NCBI GenBank assembly: GCA_013115145.1
Contig: JAAPAO010000027.1
Coordinates: 60,240 to 124,239 of the forward strand
Length of the DNA: 64,000 bases
Source: Perkinsus chesapeaki
Taxonomy: Eukaryota > Perkinsozoa > Perkinsida > Perkinsidae
Reading direction: 5' to 3'
In this document: positions 22,090 through 31,642 of the stretch, one piece after another
How positions within the stretch are numbered: position 1 is the stretch's first letter
How the letters are laid out: each line of letters opens with the position of its first letter
The notes under the pieces: model-generated
What the model saw: the letters and a program-made list of their open reading frames with translations, nothing else
Databases searched by the model: none
Told to the model about the DNA's origin: nothing
Program-made: the position numbers and the translations under genes

Positions 22090-23899
22090 TTGCGAGCTCT
22101 AGGGGGCTATCGGGGGGCAGCGTAGGCATACGGTTGGTAACCCTGAAATTCAGGGCCTGAATACAGTTTAGACACAGGGAACAGGCTTAGGCAGGTTCAT
22201 CCCGTCACTGGTTCTACGTGACCGGCTGATCGGCCATCTATAACATGGTACCTTTTTCAACCGCCGAGCGGGAGTTGTGGCGAGTGCGCTTAGTCAGCTC
22301 TTACTGAAATGTGCGAACATACTGGACTGCAGTGACTGGAACACATATTTTTCTAGTGTAACTGTAACTGCTGCAGTTGTAGTTACACAGTTGAACTGCA
22401 TCTTATGTCGACCAGGTAGCCTCTACCCGCCATTATTTCACGCTTGCCCTTGGTAAGTTGCCGAAAGCTCATTTCGGAAAGCAGTTGTACTTGTCTCTAC
22501 GCCATTATGCCGGATATGGCTTTGTTGGACTATCTGTTCTATGTGCAACTTCCGAGAGAGTTTCAAACCTATACTGTGATTGTCAATGTATGCTTCCCGA
22601 AATTGGAATCCAGCCACTGTCGGGGTATCTCAATCCTCCCAGCGGAGTCCACTTGCGTAACCGAGGGCCTGCGTTGAACTGCCGAAGCCCACGGACACCA
22701 CTGATCGAACAACACTTTCCGGGCCGTAAGCCTCATTGAGGCGCTTCAACGAGACGCCACTCTCTGCGACGCCAAGCGCCTCACTCTTCTCTAGGACACT
22801 TCTTCAGTTTCCGCAAAGCCTATGCATTTCTTATCCTTCAGCTTGAAGGCTTCAAGTTATGTACTCTGTTGGTCACTTATTTCAAGTTGGCCTGGTCTAC
22901 ATCAACAATTATCGTCAATGATTCATCGAGCAAATGCAGCATTATTTGCCTTCAGGTCCTGTACGATCCCTTCAACGACCCGAGGCATGTTCGTATCCTC
23001 CTCGGCAATGGTCGGCTCATCAGCATGGCGAGGGAAGCATCCCACGATCGAGCGAGCTCATCCTTAATACTTCTTTGACATCCTAGCTTGCAGCTACATC
23101 TTTATTTCTGAGAAGATTATATGGTTATCAAGAAGCTCTCTTATGACTAATCATTGCTCGAGATTGCTACGGTGACTGTCGCCGGGTGAGGAGTCCGGCG
23201 ACCGGACTCCGGTCCCCATGTCTTTCCCAAATTCGACACGAGTGTACTCGTAGGACGACCGACGCAATTATGCACGCCTCTAACCTACTGCAGGGGTTCC
23301 CTCGGACGACGAACATGATCCCGAAATCCTTCTCACGGATTAGACAGCCATGATATATTAGAAGTCGCCCGGGTGTCGAACGTGTGACAACGCTAGGCCT
23401 ATCGACGACTTTACCAACACCAGCCACAAACGCGGTTACTCCCGAGCCAAGCACGGTTCAGGTCATTGGTCGAGCAAATCCCACCGATGAGTTGGTATTC
23501 GAGGACTACAGCTACACGTTGTCCTCGAATGGAGAAGTGTAACTGACACCTCTTCATTTGGCAGACATACCAGTTTTAGGCCATGACTGCCGTGCGCTGC
23601 GTACAATAGTATCGTGTCAATACGCTTCAAGCGTAATGCTTTTGATGATGCTGGCGTGTCTCTGTTCAACCGACGATTCTCTCGACGTGAGCTGAGGTTA
23701 AGCAGCCAATTTCGAGCGGCATCCCCTGTCCTCTAGACCTCCTCGTCTTACATTGGTCCATGTATGTACCAGCAGTTGCGCGCGTAGTACGCGTCGCGTA
23801 CATCTGTATGATTTGCCTATAATGCTTCGAGGTAAGGCCTGCTCTGGTCGACAACGGTCTACTCGAAGTTTGAATTTTGACCATTCCAGAAAACACCAC
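22090..23899. other. Accessory intergenic DNA between repeat A2 and S1 copy
   Basis: About 1.8 kb. It includes a diverged direct copy of the 105-bp repeat at about 22512-22600 (CTATCTGTTCTATGTGCAAC region). Frames of 60-95 residues are scattered on both strands without signal peptides or known motifs; none is annotated. Confidence 0.4.
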
Positions 23900-24118
23900 A
23901 TGAGAGTGGGCTACTTGATGATTTCCACTTTCATCGCTGCTATCACAATTTATCTCGGTTCCGGGGTGGAAGCCGAGTCGGGGTCGCTCGGGAGGAGTAG
24001 CTCTGGCTGGTGCTTGTTCTGTGCATAAGGAGGAACTGCACTTTTTGGCGCTGACTGCAACATCGCTCTGGTGGCCTGCGCTGTCGGTTATGATCTTTGC
24101 AAGGATTGTTGCTCCTGA
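23900..24118 (+). pseudogene. S1 secreted-protein copy with in-frame TAA
   Basis: Inverted-orientation paralogue of S1 (16653-16874). The frame starts MRVGYLMISTFIAAITIYLG and keeps the cysteine core (WCLFC, DC, LVACA, DLCKDCC) through to TGA at 24116, 73 codons in all. Codon 43 is TAA (24026-24028) where S1 has CAA (Gln): one C-to-T change. Everything after the stop stays in frame and conserved, so the nonsense change looks recent, or the stop is bypassed. TAA is an ordinary stop elsewhere in the window. Confidence 0.7.
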
Positions 24119-24313
24119 CGAGGTTCAAGAACCACCTGCAGCACTTGTCGAGCTTGTTCCAGATGAATAGTACATCAAATTGGGTCGTGAAGTTCAAGTG
24201 GAGGTTCAGTGGTCTGTTTGTTCGCGAGTCATCAGCTTCCTCATTATCATGGTTATCCCACAATGATCCTTATACTGAGATGATGATGAGCATCTGCAAG
24301 TAGCAAGAGGTAT

Positions 24314-24605
24314 AATGGGTCTTTATTTGCTGGCCATTCTTTAATTCAGCATACCGTACCCAGTGGGGAGTTTCAAGCTGTCTCTAGCTAATAAATGGCT
24401 TGGGTTTGTTAGTAAAGACACTTTGAATAGTATACAATGCATCTCTTGAGTTCCTCGACAGACTTCGGAACCTATGAGCATTCACAGAGTGTGGATGAAC
24501 GTAAGACGCAAGTACGGGCCTTATCGATAAGTACGACCCGATTACGCTAGCCCGGCTTGGCCTTTCCAACTTGTTCACCACTGTGGCGAAGTCTTTTACA
24601 GGAAC
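24314..24605 (+). pseudogene. S2 secreted-protein copy, degenerate
   Basis: Matches the reverse complement of S2 (16062-16451). It begins ATGGGTCTTTATTTGCTGG, then loses some bases around the signal-peptide end and hits stops almost at once. Later blocks (TTCCAACTTGTTCACCACTG near 24570, and the CATTCACAGAGT stretch near 24478) still align. It follows the S1 copy by about 200 bases, the same spacing and order as the intact cassette. Confidence 0.65.
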
Positions 24606-25439
24606 ACCAGTGTAAAAGATTCATCCGTTCACTGCTTTAACACAATAAGAGAGAGGTTTACACTCTGGTCCAGAGTGCTGCTCTTGAGGAAGCAGCCATT
24701 GCGGGACCCACTAGTAGCGCGCAGCGTAAGGACGACTGCTGTGACCAGAAGCCATAGACAGGGCCCCGGTAAACCAACCCAACCAGTTGACCACGGTGAT
24801 TAAGTTATCTCAGATAACTTATCTGCACCGCAAAGGTGATGAATACAACCATCAAGCCAGCGTGACAGCGATAAGCTGCTTCATCGATGCTAAGCAGCAT
24901 TGACCCCAGATCCTTCTGAATCTAACTACTAAAAGAGAAATTACTTTAAAGAGGATACCTTCGGATTGGCGATTTGATGGCCATCATTACTCCTTCTGTT
25001 TCTTGAACCCAATGGGTTCAAGCCATGGAATTCGACCTGAAAGTTTCAGGTCATTGCGGCGTATGCATTCGCCTTCGGTTGAACTGTCGAAATTGGAACG
25101 TAAGGCACCCATGCATTCCAGGAAAACGCTTTCCTGTCAAAGTCGATAATGGGAATCCGCCGTTTCGTCGATACGATGGCAAGGATGATAATGACGGTAT
25201 GACATGGCCCAAAGTGCCCGTTACCGACGAGCACTAAGCCGCCAGCATTTAGCCGAGCTGCGCACGACAGGTGAGGAGGGTATTGGTATCGAAACAAAGG
25301 AACAATTAACCGAATGGGAAGTTACAATTGATGTGCTGGCTGGCCATAACCTCTGCGGCAATTCATGTATCTCTTTTTGTGTGCAGCACCACTTGTAGTG
25401 ACCGTGCCTAGTCCCACTCCGGTGAACGCAGGAATGCTT
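24606..25439. other. Intergenic, no supported gene
   Basis: About 0.8 kb between the S2 remnant and repeat A copy 3. A plus frame at 25025-25237 (70 residues, several Cys) has no leader and no recognised relative in the window, so it is left unannotated. Confidence 0.35.
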
Positions 25440-25760
25440 CCCCAGATGAGTCCGTTATTATCCGCAGCTAACTCTCATTTACATCATTGCCATCAAAGGG
25501 TTTACAAATGAAATAATAGATTACCAAATGGGCTCTTGATGAGAGCTCCGTGGGGCCTTTAGCTCCACCAGGCGACTACTATTCAAGACGTACCACACCA
25601 CATTTGTTATCGGGCAAACGCGGGTTCACTCTACGGCTATTCCCGATCGTGCGTTAAGGGGAGACCTCACTAACGCCGCGGAAGCGGTTGCCTCGAGGTA
25701 ATAAGAAGGATGAAAGACTTTTTAACTACAAAGACAGGACAGCATTGAGAATCCAGCCAT
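25440..25760. repeat. Repeat A, copy 3 (3' of transporter 2)
   Basis: Closest to copy 2: AATGGGCTCTTGATGAGAGCTC, GTGGGGCCTTTAGCTCCACC, AGGCGACTACTAT and CTAACGCCGCGGAAGCGGTTG are all present. It ends about 110 bases from the transporter stop codon. Confidence 0.75.
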
Positions 25761-25867
25761 GGATACCTATACAAACTGGATAATTGAATGGCACAGACCT
25801 CGTGGGTACCAATTGTACCGTACAATATGTGGTTATTGAATGGACTTAGTGCGATGGCAGCATTTCC

Positions 25868-27358
25868 CTACTTCGCCGGCACTTCAGACGGACGGCCACT
25901 CATACGTTTTGTATGCTGGAAATGTGCCTGTATTTCCTCGAATGTGCGTCCTTTAGTTTCTGGAACCAAGAAGATAGTGAAGACCACGAGCGTTAGGCAT
26001 ACTCCGGAGAACAACCAGAACACACCGTAGAACGATATAGCGTCTCTTATATCAATTATGAAGTAGGTAATGAGGAACGAGCAGAACCAGTTAACTGCAG
26101 TGGCCAGCGATGTGCACAAGCCTCTTAGTTCATCGGGGAAAAGCTCAGCCAACATTATCCATGGGATGCTACCGATGGCGAGAGCGAACGAGGCCATGTA
26201 ACAATAGGCAGACGTAATAGCCAACCATCCAAGCTCTTGATTACCGGACTCTTCCCTCAAGTAGAAGAAAAGACCTTCACAAAACGCGCTAAGAAACATT
26301 CCGGCTCCAGCAGAAATAAGGAGTATCTTCCTTCCAAAGCGGTCAACAGTACCGGCACTGACGATGGCGAAAACGACAAGAACGATCGTCACCGTCAATG
26401 ACAAGACATCGCGGTTGTCTACTTCGGCAGCCTGGAAGATTGATGTCTGATAGAAGATGACAGCGTTTATACCGGAGAACTGTTGGAAAACATGTAACAT
26501 AACGCCGATGAAGATCTGCATCTTTATCCCACCCAACGCTTTGATTGTCTCCTTGAATGAGCTCTTTCCTTTAGTCAGGTTCTTGGTATGGATGTCTTCA
26601 AGTGCCGTCATCTCCACTCTGATCTCCTCGTTATTCTCATCAGCCCCACGAAGTAACTTGAGAACAGCCTGGGCTTCTTGCGTGCGAGATTTCTCCGCGA
26701 GCCAACGAGGAGACTCCAGAGCAAAGAACATACAGATGCCCAATAAGCCAGAAGGTATCATGCAAATGAAGCTGAGCGAACGCCAGTTACAAAAAGTGCT
26801 TGGTGTAGCATTCGGATCCGTTGAGAGGGCTTGAGTGCGGAGAGCTACTCCAAGGAGATATACCAGAAGCGCTCCAGACGTAATCGCCACCTGATTGAAT
26901 CCGCCAAGAAGACCGCGATACTTAGTAGGAGAGACTTCACCAATGTAAGTTGGTACACTGACTGTACTTAGCCCTAATGCTGAACCATTGATGAAACGGG
27001 CAAGTATGAGCTGCCATGCAGTAGTCCCAAGACCAATCCATAGGAAGGCTGCGACATAGAGCGGCGAGGCGGCAAATAAGCTCCACTTTCGGCCAATTCT
27101 ATCGTTAACAGGCCCTCCTCCAAGAGAACCAATAATGGCGCCGACGTTCATTATAGATCCAAAAAGAGACGCATCGACCTCATTTGGGAACACAAACAAC
27201 GACGACCCATCGCCGATCTCTATGGGTGTTCCATCTGTTGCTGTTACCGTATTTCTCATAGTATCAATGGCAGGTCCGGAGAAAGCGAGGGTGACACCGT
27301 AAAGGAGAGCCCCGAAGAGTGATGCTGCGACACATAAAACGGCACGGGCATGGTTCAT
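25868..27358 (-). CDS. Sugar porter (SLC2/hexose transporter type), copy 2
   Basis: Intronless, 496 residues, exactly the length of copy 1. All sugar-porter motifs are retained (DRIGRKW, ESPRWL, QQFSGINAVIFYQ, DRFGRK, VPETKGRTFEE). Differences from copy 1 are few before about residue 265 and then become frequent (for example QQFSGIN-T/A-VIF, FQAA-G/E-VD, SVVSAG/AIVSAG, C-terminal tail). Sequence similarity to copy 1 stops at the start codon: the 5' flanks are unrelated. This suggests that the copies have separate promoters. Confidence 0.93.
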   Translation of the reverse strand: MNHARAVLCVAASLFGALLYGVTLAFSGPAIDTMRNTVTATDGTPIEIGDGSSLFVFPNEVDASLFGSIMNVGAIIGSLGGGPVNDRIGRKWSLFAASPLYVAAFLWIGLGTTAWQLILARFINGSALGLSTVSVPTYIGEVSPTKYRGLLGGFNQVAITSGALLVYLLGVALRTQALSTDPNATPSTFCNWRSLSFICMIPSGLLGICMFFALESPRWLAEKSRTQEAQAVLKLLRGADENNEEIRVEMTALEDIHTKNLTKGKSSFKETIKALGGIKMQIFIGVMLHVFQQFSGINAVIFYQTSIFQAAEVDNRDVLSLTVTIVLVVFAIVSAGTVDRFGRKILLISAGAGMFLSAFCEGLFFYLREESGNQELGWLAITSAYCYMASFALAIGSIPWIMLAELFPDELRGLCTSLATAVNWFCSFLITYFIIDIRDAISFYGVFWLFSGVCLTLVVFTIFLVPETKGRTFEEIQAHFQHTKRMSGRPSEVPAK

Positions 27359-27687
27359 AATTTAGCCTGTTCCCTTGAACGGGAATTACCGAAGAGATCT
27401 TTATTATGATCCGCGGCGATTGTTACGCCTAGGAAGAGTGCGCATGCGTGTAGCACGCAGCGCTCTGGCGGATGAGCGTTTTCGAAATTGTAACAAACTA
27501 ACGATCGAGTTCCGTAGTCGTCGTGACATCTTGGCTTCAGTCGATTTCCCGGTCCTTCTAAATTACCAATGCCGGCTTTCTTCATGTGTAGGTTGACCCC
27601 TTAGCTAATTACATTGTGGATCTTCCTGGTAGGAAGTTTCTACAGCACACTATCTTTCAAAACCTCGGTTCACATTGTGACGATAAT

Positions 27688-27714
27688 ATTGTCACTGTAG
27701 GCTACAGTGACAAT
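27688..27714. repeat. Perfect palindrome, 13-bp arms, 1-nt centre
   Basis: ATTGTCACTGTAG, G, CTACAGTGACAAT. The right arm is also the first 13 bases of the 105-bp inverted repeat (27702-27806), so the palindrome sits at the outer end of that repeat. Confidence 0.9.
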
Positions 27715-27806
27715 AACAGTATAGGTACTAAACTCTCGCTCTGAAGCTGCACATAGAATGGATAGTCTAACTAAGCCAATTTCGGCGTCGGACTAAAAAC
27801 TCACAC
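27702..27806 (-). repeat. Right arm of perfect 105-bp inverted repeat
   Basis: Reverse complement of 18308-18412. The zero-mismatch match at a distance of 9.3 kb points to recent duplication or ongoing conversion. Confidence 0.85.
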
Positions 27807-28705
27807 ACACGCAACGCGAGCGCTCCTGTTTGCGGAATCAGGCATAATTTGATCGTGTTTTGGCGGAGCCATCATGGTTTGAGTGGAGCCAGGTCCATTT
27901 CTGGAATAGATTCTCACTGTAATTCCTACAGCGCTTTTTACATCATAATCCGACGGCTTCCTCTACATAAGCCCCTCAGTGGTGGGGAAGACCGGTAAGC
28001 CATTTTTGTCACTATCTTGAATCAAGATTTTTGATTCATTGAGAAGTAGGAGGGTCGCGGAATGTGTCACTTGCATTAGCTTAACAGCATTTGTATAAAC
28101 CTTTTGATCGCTTAATCAATAATCCGCTGCCAGGATCCGCTTAATCAATAAACCCGAAGGCTTACGCAGAAAGGATAATGGAGCCTCTTCGCTGCGATAA
28201 TTCGCATGCGAAAGCTTCGTACACTTCTGGTGAGACTGAAGGAGAGCTATCGGTATATTCTATAATCGGCAACACCACCGACCTCCCGCAGGTCACACCA
28301 AAGTGATATTTGATTCCGAGCTAGCATGCTGCACGTATGCACAGGAATTGACTGGTGTACCTTTACGAGATGCCCTTCCTTCTCTTGCTGTTTTAGTCGA
28401 CGTTAGAGCTGGTATTGGGCACGCATTAGGTTTATCGTAGTGTTTCCGCGCTCCTTGAACTGTCAATGACAGTTGTGGCCTTTAGTTCGGCGAGAGCCGA
28501 GCCTTAGTAACTATACGTACTCGGAAGGTGACGCCTTCAATGTGTTACTGATATTATTGATCTATGAAGGGTCAATGTATGGCGGGTTGTGTACGAAGAT
28601 AATGCCCACCTTTTTGGAAGGAGGAAGCTGCCCAATAATACGTATACCCCGGCCGCCGGTCATTTGTAAGGGTCTAAAGGGAAGTATACCCAAACTTACT
28701 AATAA
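27807..28705. other. Intergenic, short repeats only
   Basis: About 0.9 kb. A short direct repeat CGCTTAATCAATAA occurs near 28109 and 28138, and an inverted TGAATCAA / TTGATTCA near 28018. A plus frame at 28473-28727 runs into the retroelement LTR. No gene supported. Confidence 0.4.
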
Positions 28706-28949
28706 ATACGCAAAACTTAGCTTGTAGGTAGATATCAATCCAAAGGTGCGTCAACGTAGCCGCACCTAACGATATGATTAGAACGTTACAGATTACAAGT
28801 AATTCTAGTTTCTACGTTACTATAGCGTTGAGTCACCTACTAGCTTAGCTTGCGCTACGCTTTGATTATCTTACGGTCAGTTGTCTGGAATAGCACAAAA
28901 GGGACAGGTATTGTGTGACGCGGTCAGTCACGTACACAGTGGCACCACA
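28706..28949 (-). repeat. Downstream LTR of the retroelement
   Basis: 244 bp, preceded on the minus strand by the purine tract at about 28950-28963. Pairs with 30905-31148 over its full length without gaps by eye. Confidence 0.8.
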
Positions 28950-29051
28950 TTTCCCTCCCTACCAAGACAATGACGTAGGATATCAAAAGCGAACGGTCAG
29001 TACAGAATGAATAATTAAGAAAGAACGACTCACAAAATAAAATCATCATCA

Positions 29052-29698
29052 TTAATTAGAATCTCCCTCCGTCACTTCCGTAATACTCATAACCTCATCC
29101 GGCTGCCTCCCAAGTCGAATCGCCGACGGGGCTCCATAGAATCTCGCCAAATCCTCCAGCAAACGGTCAGGGTCAATGTCACCGGTACGAATACTGTGAT
29201 GGAAATAAGCGGGCAACTGATTAGGGCGTCTCACGCGGTCAATCTCGGCTTGGGTAGACCAACCAAAATATTTAACCTCATGGGCAACCTTATCAAAAAG
29301 AGAGGACGGCAACCGTCGTTCACGCTGAGCTCGCAGACCGTGCAATCCGGTTTCCAATAGGGCTACTGCTACCAACTCATCAGCGGTCAGACCACTAGGC
29401 TTTCCATCCCAGCCTAAAGCAGAAGGATGGAAAGCCCGAAAACCCCTATAACAATAGATTGTACGGTCAAGGGAGATGAGTGGGCGGACATGAGCCAAGC
29501 GGTTAACCAAGTAAATCGCTTGCTCACAATGAGCTTGACAGCAGTCCCTTGACTCGTCCCTGGTTTGAACTCACTCCTAATCGTACCACCATAACGCCTG
29601 TGATATTCTTCACCGACACGGTTAGTAGTTGCACGAGCAACTATCCTACCAGATAAGATGTTGGTCTTTTCAGCGATTGCCATAACTGTTGGAAACAA
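29052..29698 (-). pseudogene. Retroelement ORF2, two overlapping frames
   Basis: Frames 29414-29698 and 29052-29510 overlap and together form one protein-like segment. The first starts MAIAEKTNILSGRIVARATT; the second continues RLAHVRPLISLDRT and ends with an acidic tail TEVTEGDSN. A frameshift near 29500 separates them. The second has repeated helices (ADELVAVALLETGLHGLRAQ, DPDRLLEDLARFYG), compatible with a capsid-like fold, but no motif is decisive. Either a decay frameshift or a programmed one. Confidence 0.45.
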
Positions 29699-29781
29699 TG
29701 GGTCGCACGCAGCGGCTCAAGTAAGTATCCGGAGCAATAGCATAGCCGCATAAAGACAACATTCCTTTACCACGGATATAA

Positions 29782-30831
29782 TCAAGACACATCGTCGCTT
29801 ATATCCCAGGAACTTCTCCGCTTTCGGAGCTCAGCTTGACGCCAATCATCATCAGAAGCAACGGTCGGTAGGGAGTCCACAATAACCGTGTCAATCCAGC
29901 TGTACTCCTCGTCATGAAAGGGGTCCAAGAACACAGACCACTGACAAGCACGAGGCGTGAAAGAAGTGCCAGGCAGCGAATCAACAGCGGCGAAATACAA
30001 GGCAGTCCCAGTCGATAGGGCTTGGGCTACATAATAACCACCACGGTCAGAAATCGGAGAGTACTTAGACAATTCTTCTGCCTCTAGAGCCTGCATCTCC
30101 AGCACTTCTTCTCCGGAAGGATGAACGTCGCCGAACAGATCTGCCCAGTCCTCCGCAACCAGTTGGTCGGTCAGAACTGCCGCGAAGCCTAAAGGCCTAG
30201 TCAATCCAGACTTAAGAACAGCAGGCGACCACCAGGGTTTCCCTTTTGGACTAATCCAATCGGGAGCCCTAAACTGAGGTTTGGGTGGGCGAGGTCGTTG
30301 AGCCACTTGCTGTGAAGGGGGCCCCTGCTGGGGACGTTCTTCCTCAGTCAGCAAAGCCGAACGTTCTTGAGATCTCTGAAGAGCAAGATAACGAGACACC
30401 AAACCAGTTTCTCCGAAGATCCCGTTCATGATCTCAGGACCCGGCATAACAATCTCTCGCCGCGGAGGTGGAGGTGGCGCAGAGGACAGCGGGCTTGGTG
30501 ACGCCGACAAAGGCGGCGCCACAGTCCGAGTAGACTCCACAGACGTCGAAAGAGAGGGGCGAAGAGCAGGAGGCGGAGTTGAGGAAGTTTCCGACGTGGC
30601 TACAGGTACCGCAGGTCTAGGAGGAGGAGGTCGTAGAGCGACGGCCAAAGGGGTAGAGCTCGACAGTACAGCGGTCGGGCGTGTAGGCAACGGAGGTAGG
30701 TCTTCTTGAGCAGGAGTCGAACTAATCTCAACCCGTTCCTCCGACACCGGAACCTTAGCCTTCGGGACGGGGCCTGTAGTCAAGGGGCACCTTGGGGACA
30801 GGCGGTACGGCCAGCACCGGATTAAACACAC
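29782..30831 (-). pseudogene. Retroelement ORF1, proline-rich Gag-like
   Basis: 349-residue frame. The N-terminal half is Pro/Ser/Thr rich with PPPPPRRE; the C-terminal half is more globular (PDWISPKGKPWWSP, DPFHDEEYSWIDT). A second frame (30755-30937) upstream carries ATERKRVFNPVLAVPPVP and would join in-frame if about one base were shifted near 30780. The native start is therefore probably upstream and broken. Composition and position after the primer-site region suggest Gag; no zinc knuckle or enzyme domain is seen. Confidence 0.45.
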
Positions 30832-30904
30832 GCTTCCTTTCAGTAGCCAAACGTCTTAGAATATCTGACAGTGAGGGGACCCAAGGGCAAGTACATTCTA
30901 CCAG

Positions 30905-31148
30905 ATACGCAAAACTTAGCTTGTAGGTAGATACCAACCCAAAGGTGCGTCAACGTAGCCGCACCAAACGATAGGATTAGAACGTCACAGATTACAAGTA
31001 ATTCTAGTTTCTACGTTACTATAGCATTGAGTCACCTACTAGCTTAGCTTGCGCTACGCTTTGAATATCTTATGGTCGGTTGTCTGGAATAGCACAAAAG
31101 GGACAGGTATTGTGTGACGCGGTCAGTCACGTACACACTGGCACTACA
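30905..31148 (-). repeat. Upstream LTR of the retroelement
   Basis: 244 bp. Its outer edge abuts a small palindrome (31150-31164). The putative primer site TGGTAGAATG begins directly inside it on the minus strand. Confidence 0.8.
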
Positions 31149-31330
31149 CATTGTGAGTCACAATTTGTGACTAAGCGCGGACAAGCCCGTCCGGGCGTGC
31201 GCGACTGCAATCAGCGGAGCGAAGCTGTGCCTGCATGCCTGTCGCTGCACCAAAGCAGTACTATGGACGGCCGTAGTAAACTTTGCACGGCTTTGAGGTA
31301 CTGTGGGCGGCTGTAGGCCCTACAGCTTAA

Positions 31331-31576
31331 GGTAATTTGGACGACCGTAGGGTATTGCGGACGGCTGTAGGGTACTGTGGACGGCTGTAGGGTACTGCGG
31401 ACGGGTGTAGGGTACTGTGGACGGCTGTAGGGTATTGCGGACGGATGTAGGGTACTGTGGACGGCTGTAGCGTATTGCGGACGGCTGTAGGGTACTGTGG
31501 ACGGCTGTAGGGTACTGTGGACGGCTGTAGGTATTGCGGACGGGTGTAGGGTACTGTGGACGACTGTAGGGTACTG
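31331..31576. repeat. 20-bp minisatellite, about 12 units
   Basis: Consensus GGTACTGTGGACGGCTGTAG. About twelve units run head to tail, one of 19 bp, with alternating CTGT/TTGC and GGCTG/GGGTG variants. Degenerate units extend left to about 31255. It lies between the retroelement and gene B. The array forms a repetitive minus-strand frame that is not a credible gene. Confidence 0.9.
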
Positions 31577-31642
31577 AGTCCTTCCTTCTTGTTGTAGCTT
31601 TCTTTGTTCTCTCGCTACTACGCCCACTAGAAGGCTGCTAAT

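Larger units (their letters stand above)
28706..31148 (-). mobile_element. Non-autonomous LTR retroelement, Gag-like ORFs, decayed
   Basis: Two direct repeats of 244 bp (28706-28949 and 30905-31148) differ at only a handful of positions and flank a 1.95-kb interior with minus-strand frames. On the minus strand each LTR begins TGT(A/G)GTGCCA. A purine tract GGTAGGGAGGGAAA directly precedes the downstream LTR, as a polypurine tract should. Just inside the upstream LTR is TGGTAG, a plausible start of a tRNA primer site. I see no reverse transcriptase, integrase or protease, so it needs another element for mobility. No target-site duplication was found. LTRs do not end in CA. Confidence 0.75.

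Noticed and set aside
23900-24118. Ciliate-type code (TAA = Gln) as explanation for the S1 copy
   Set aside because: TAA ends both transporters and cathepsin 1 at the expected C-terminus, and conserved Gln are encoded by CAA/CAG throughout.
28706-31148. Reverse transcriptase or integrase in the LTR element
   Set aside because: No YxDD, DDE or RNase H-like motif in any frame of the interior.
31211-31627. 138-residue minus-strand ORF of PYSRPQY-type repeats
   Set aside because: Translation of the 20-bp minisatellite. No start context or flanking protein-like sequence.
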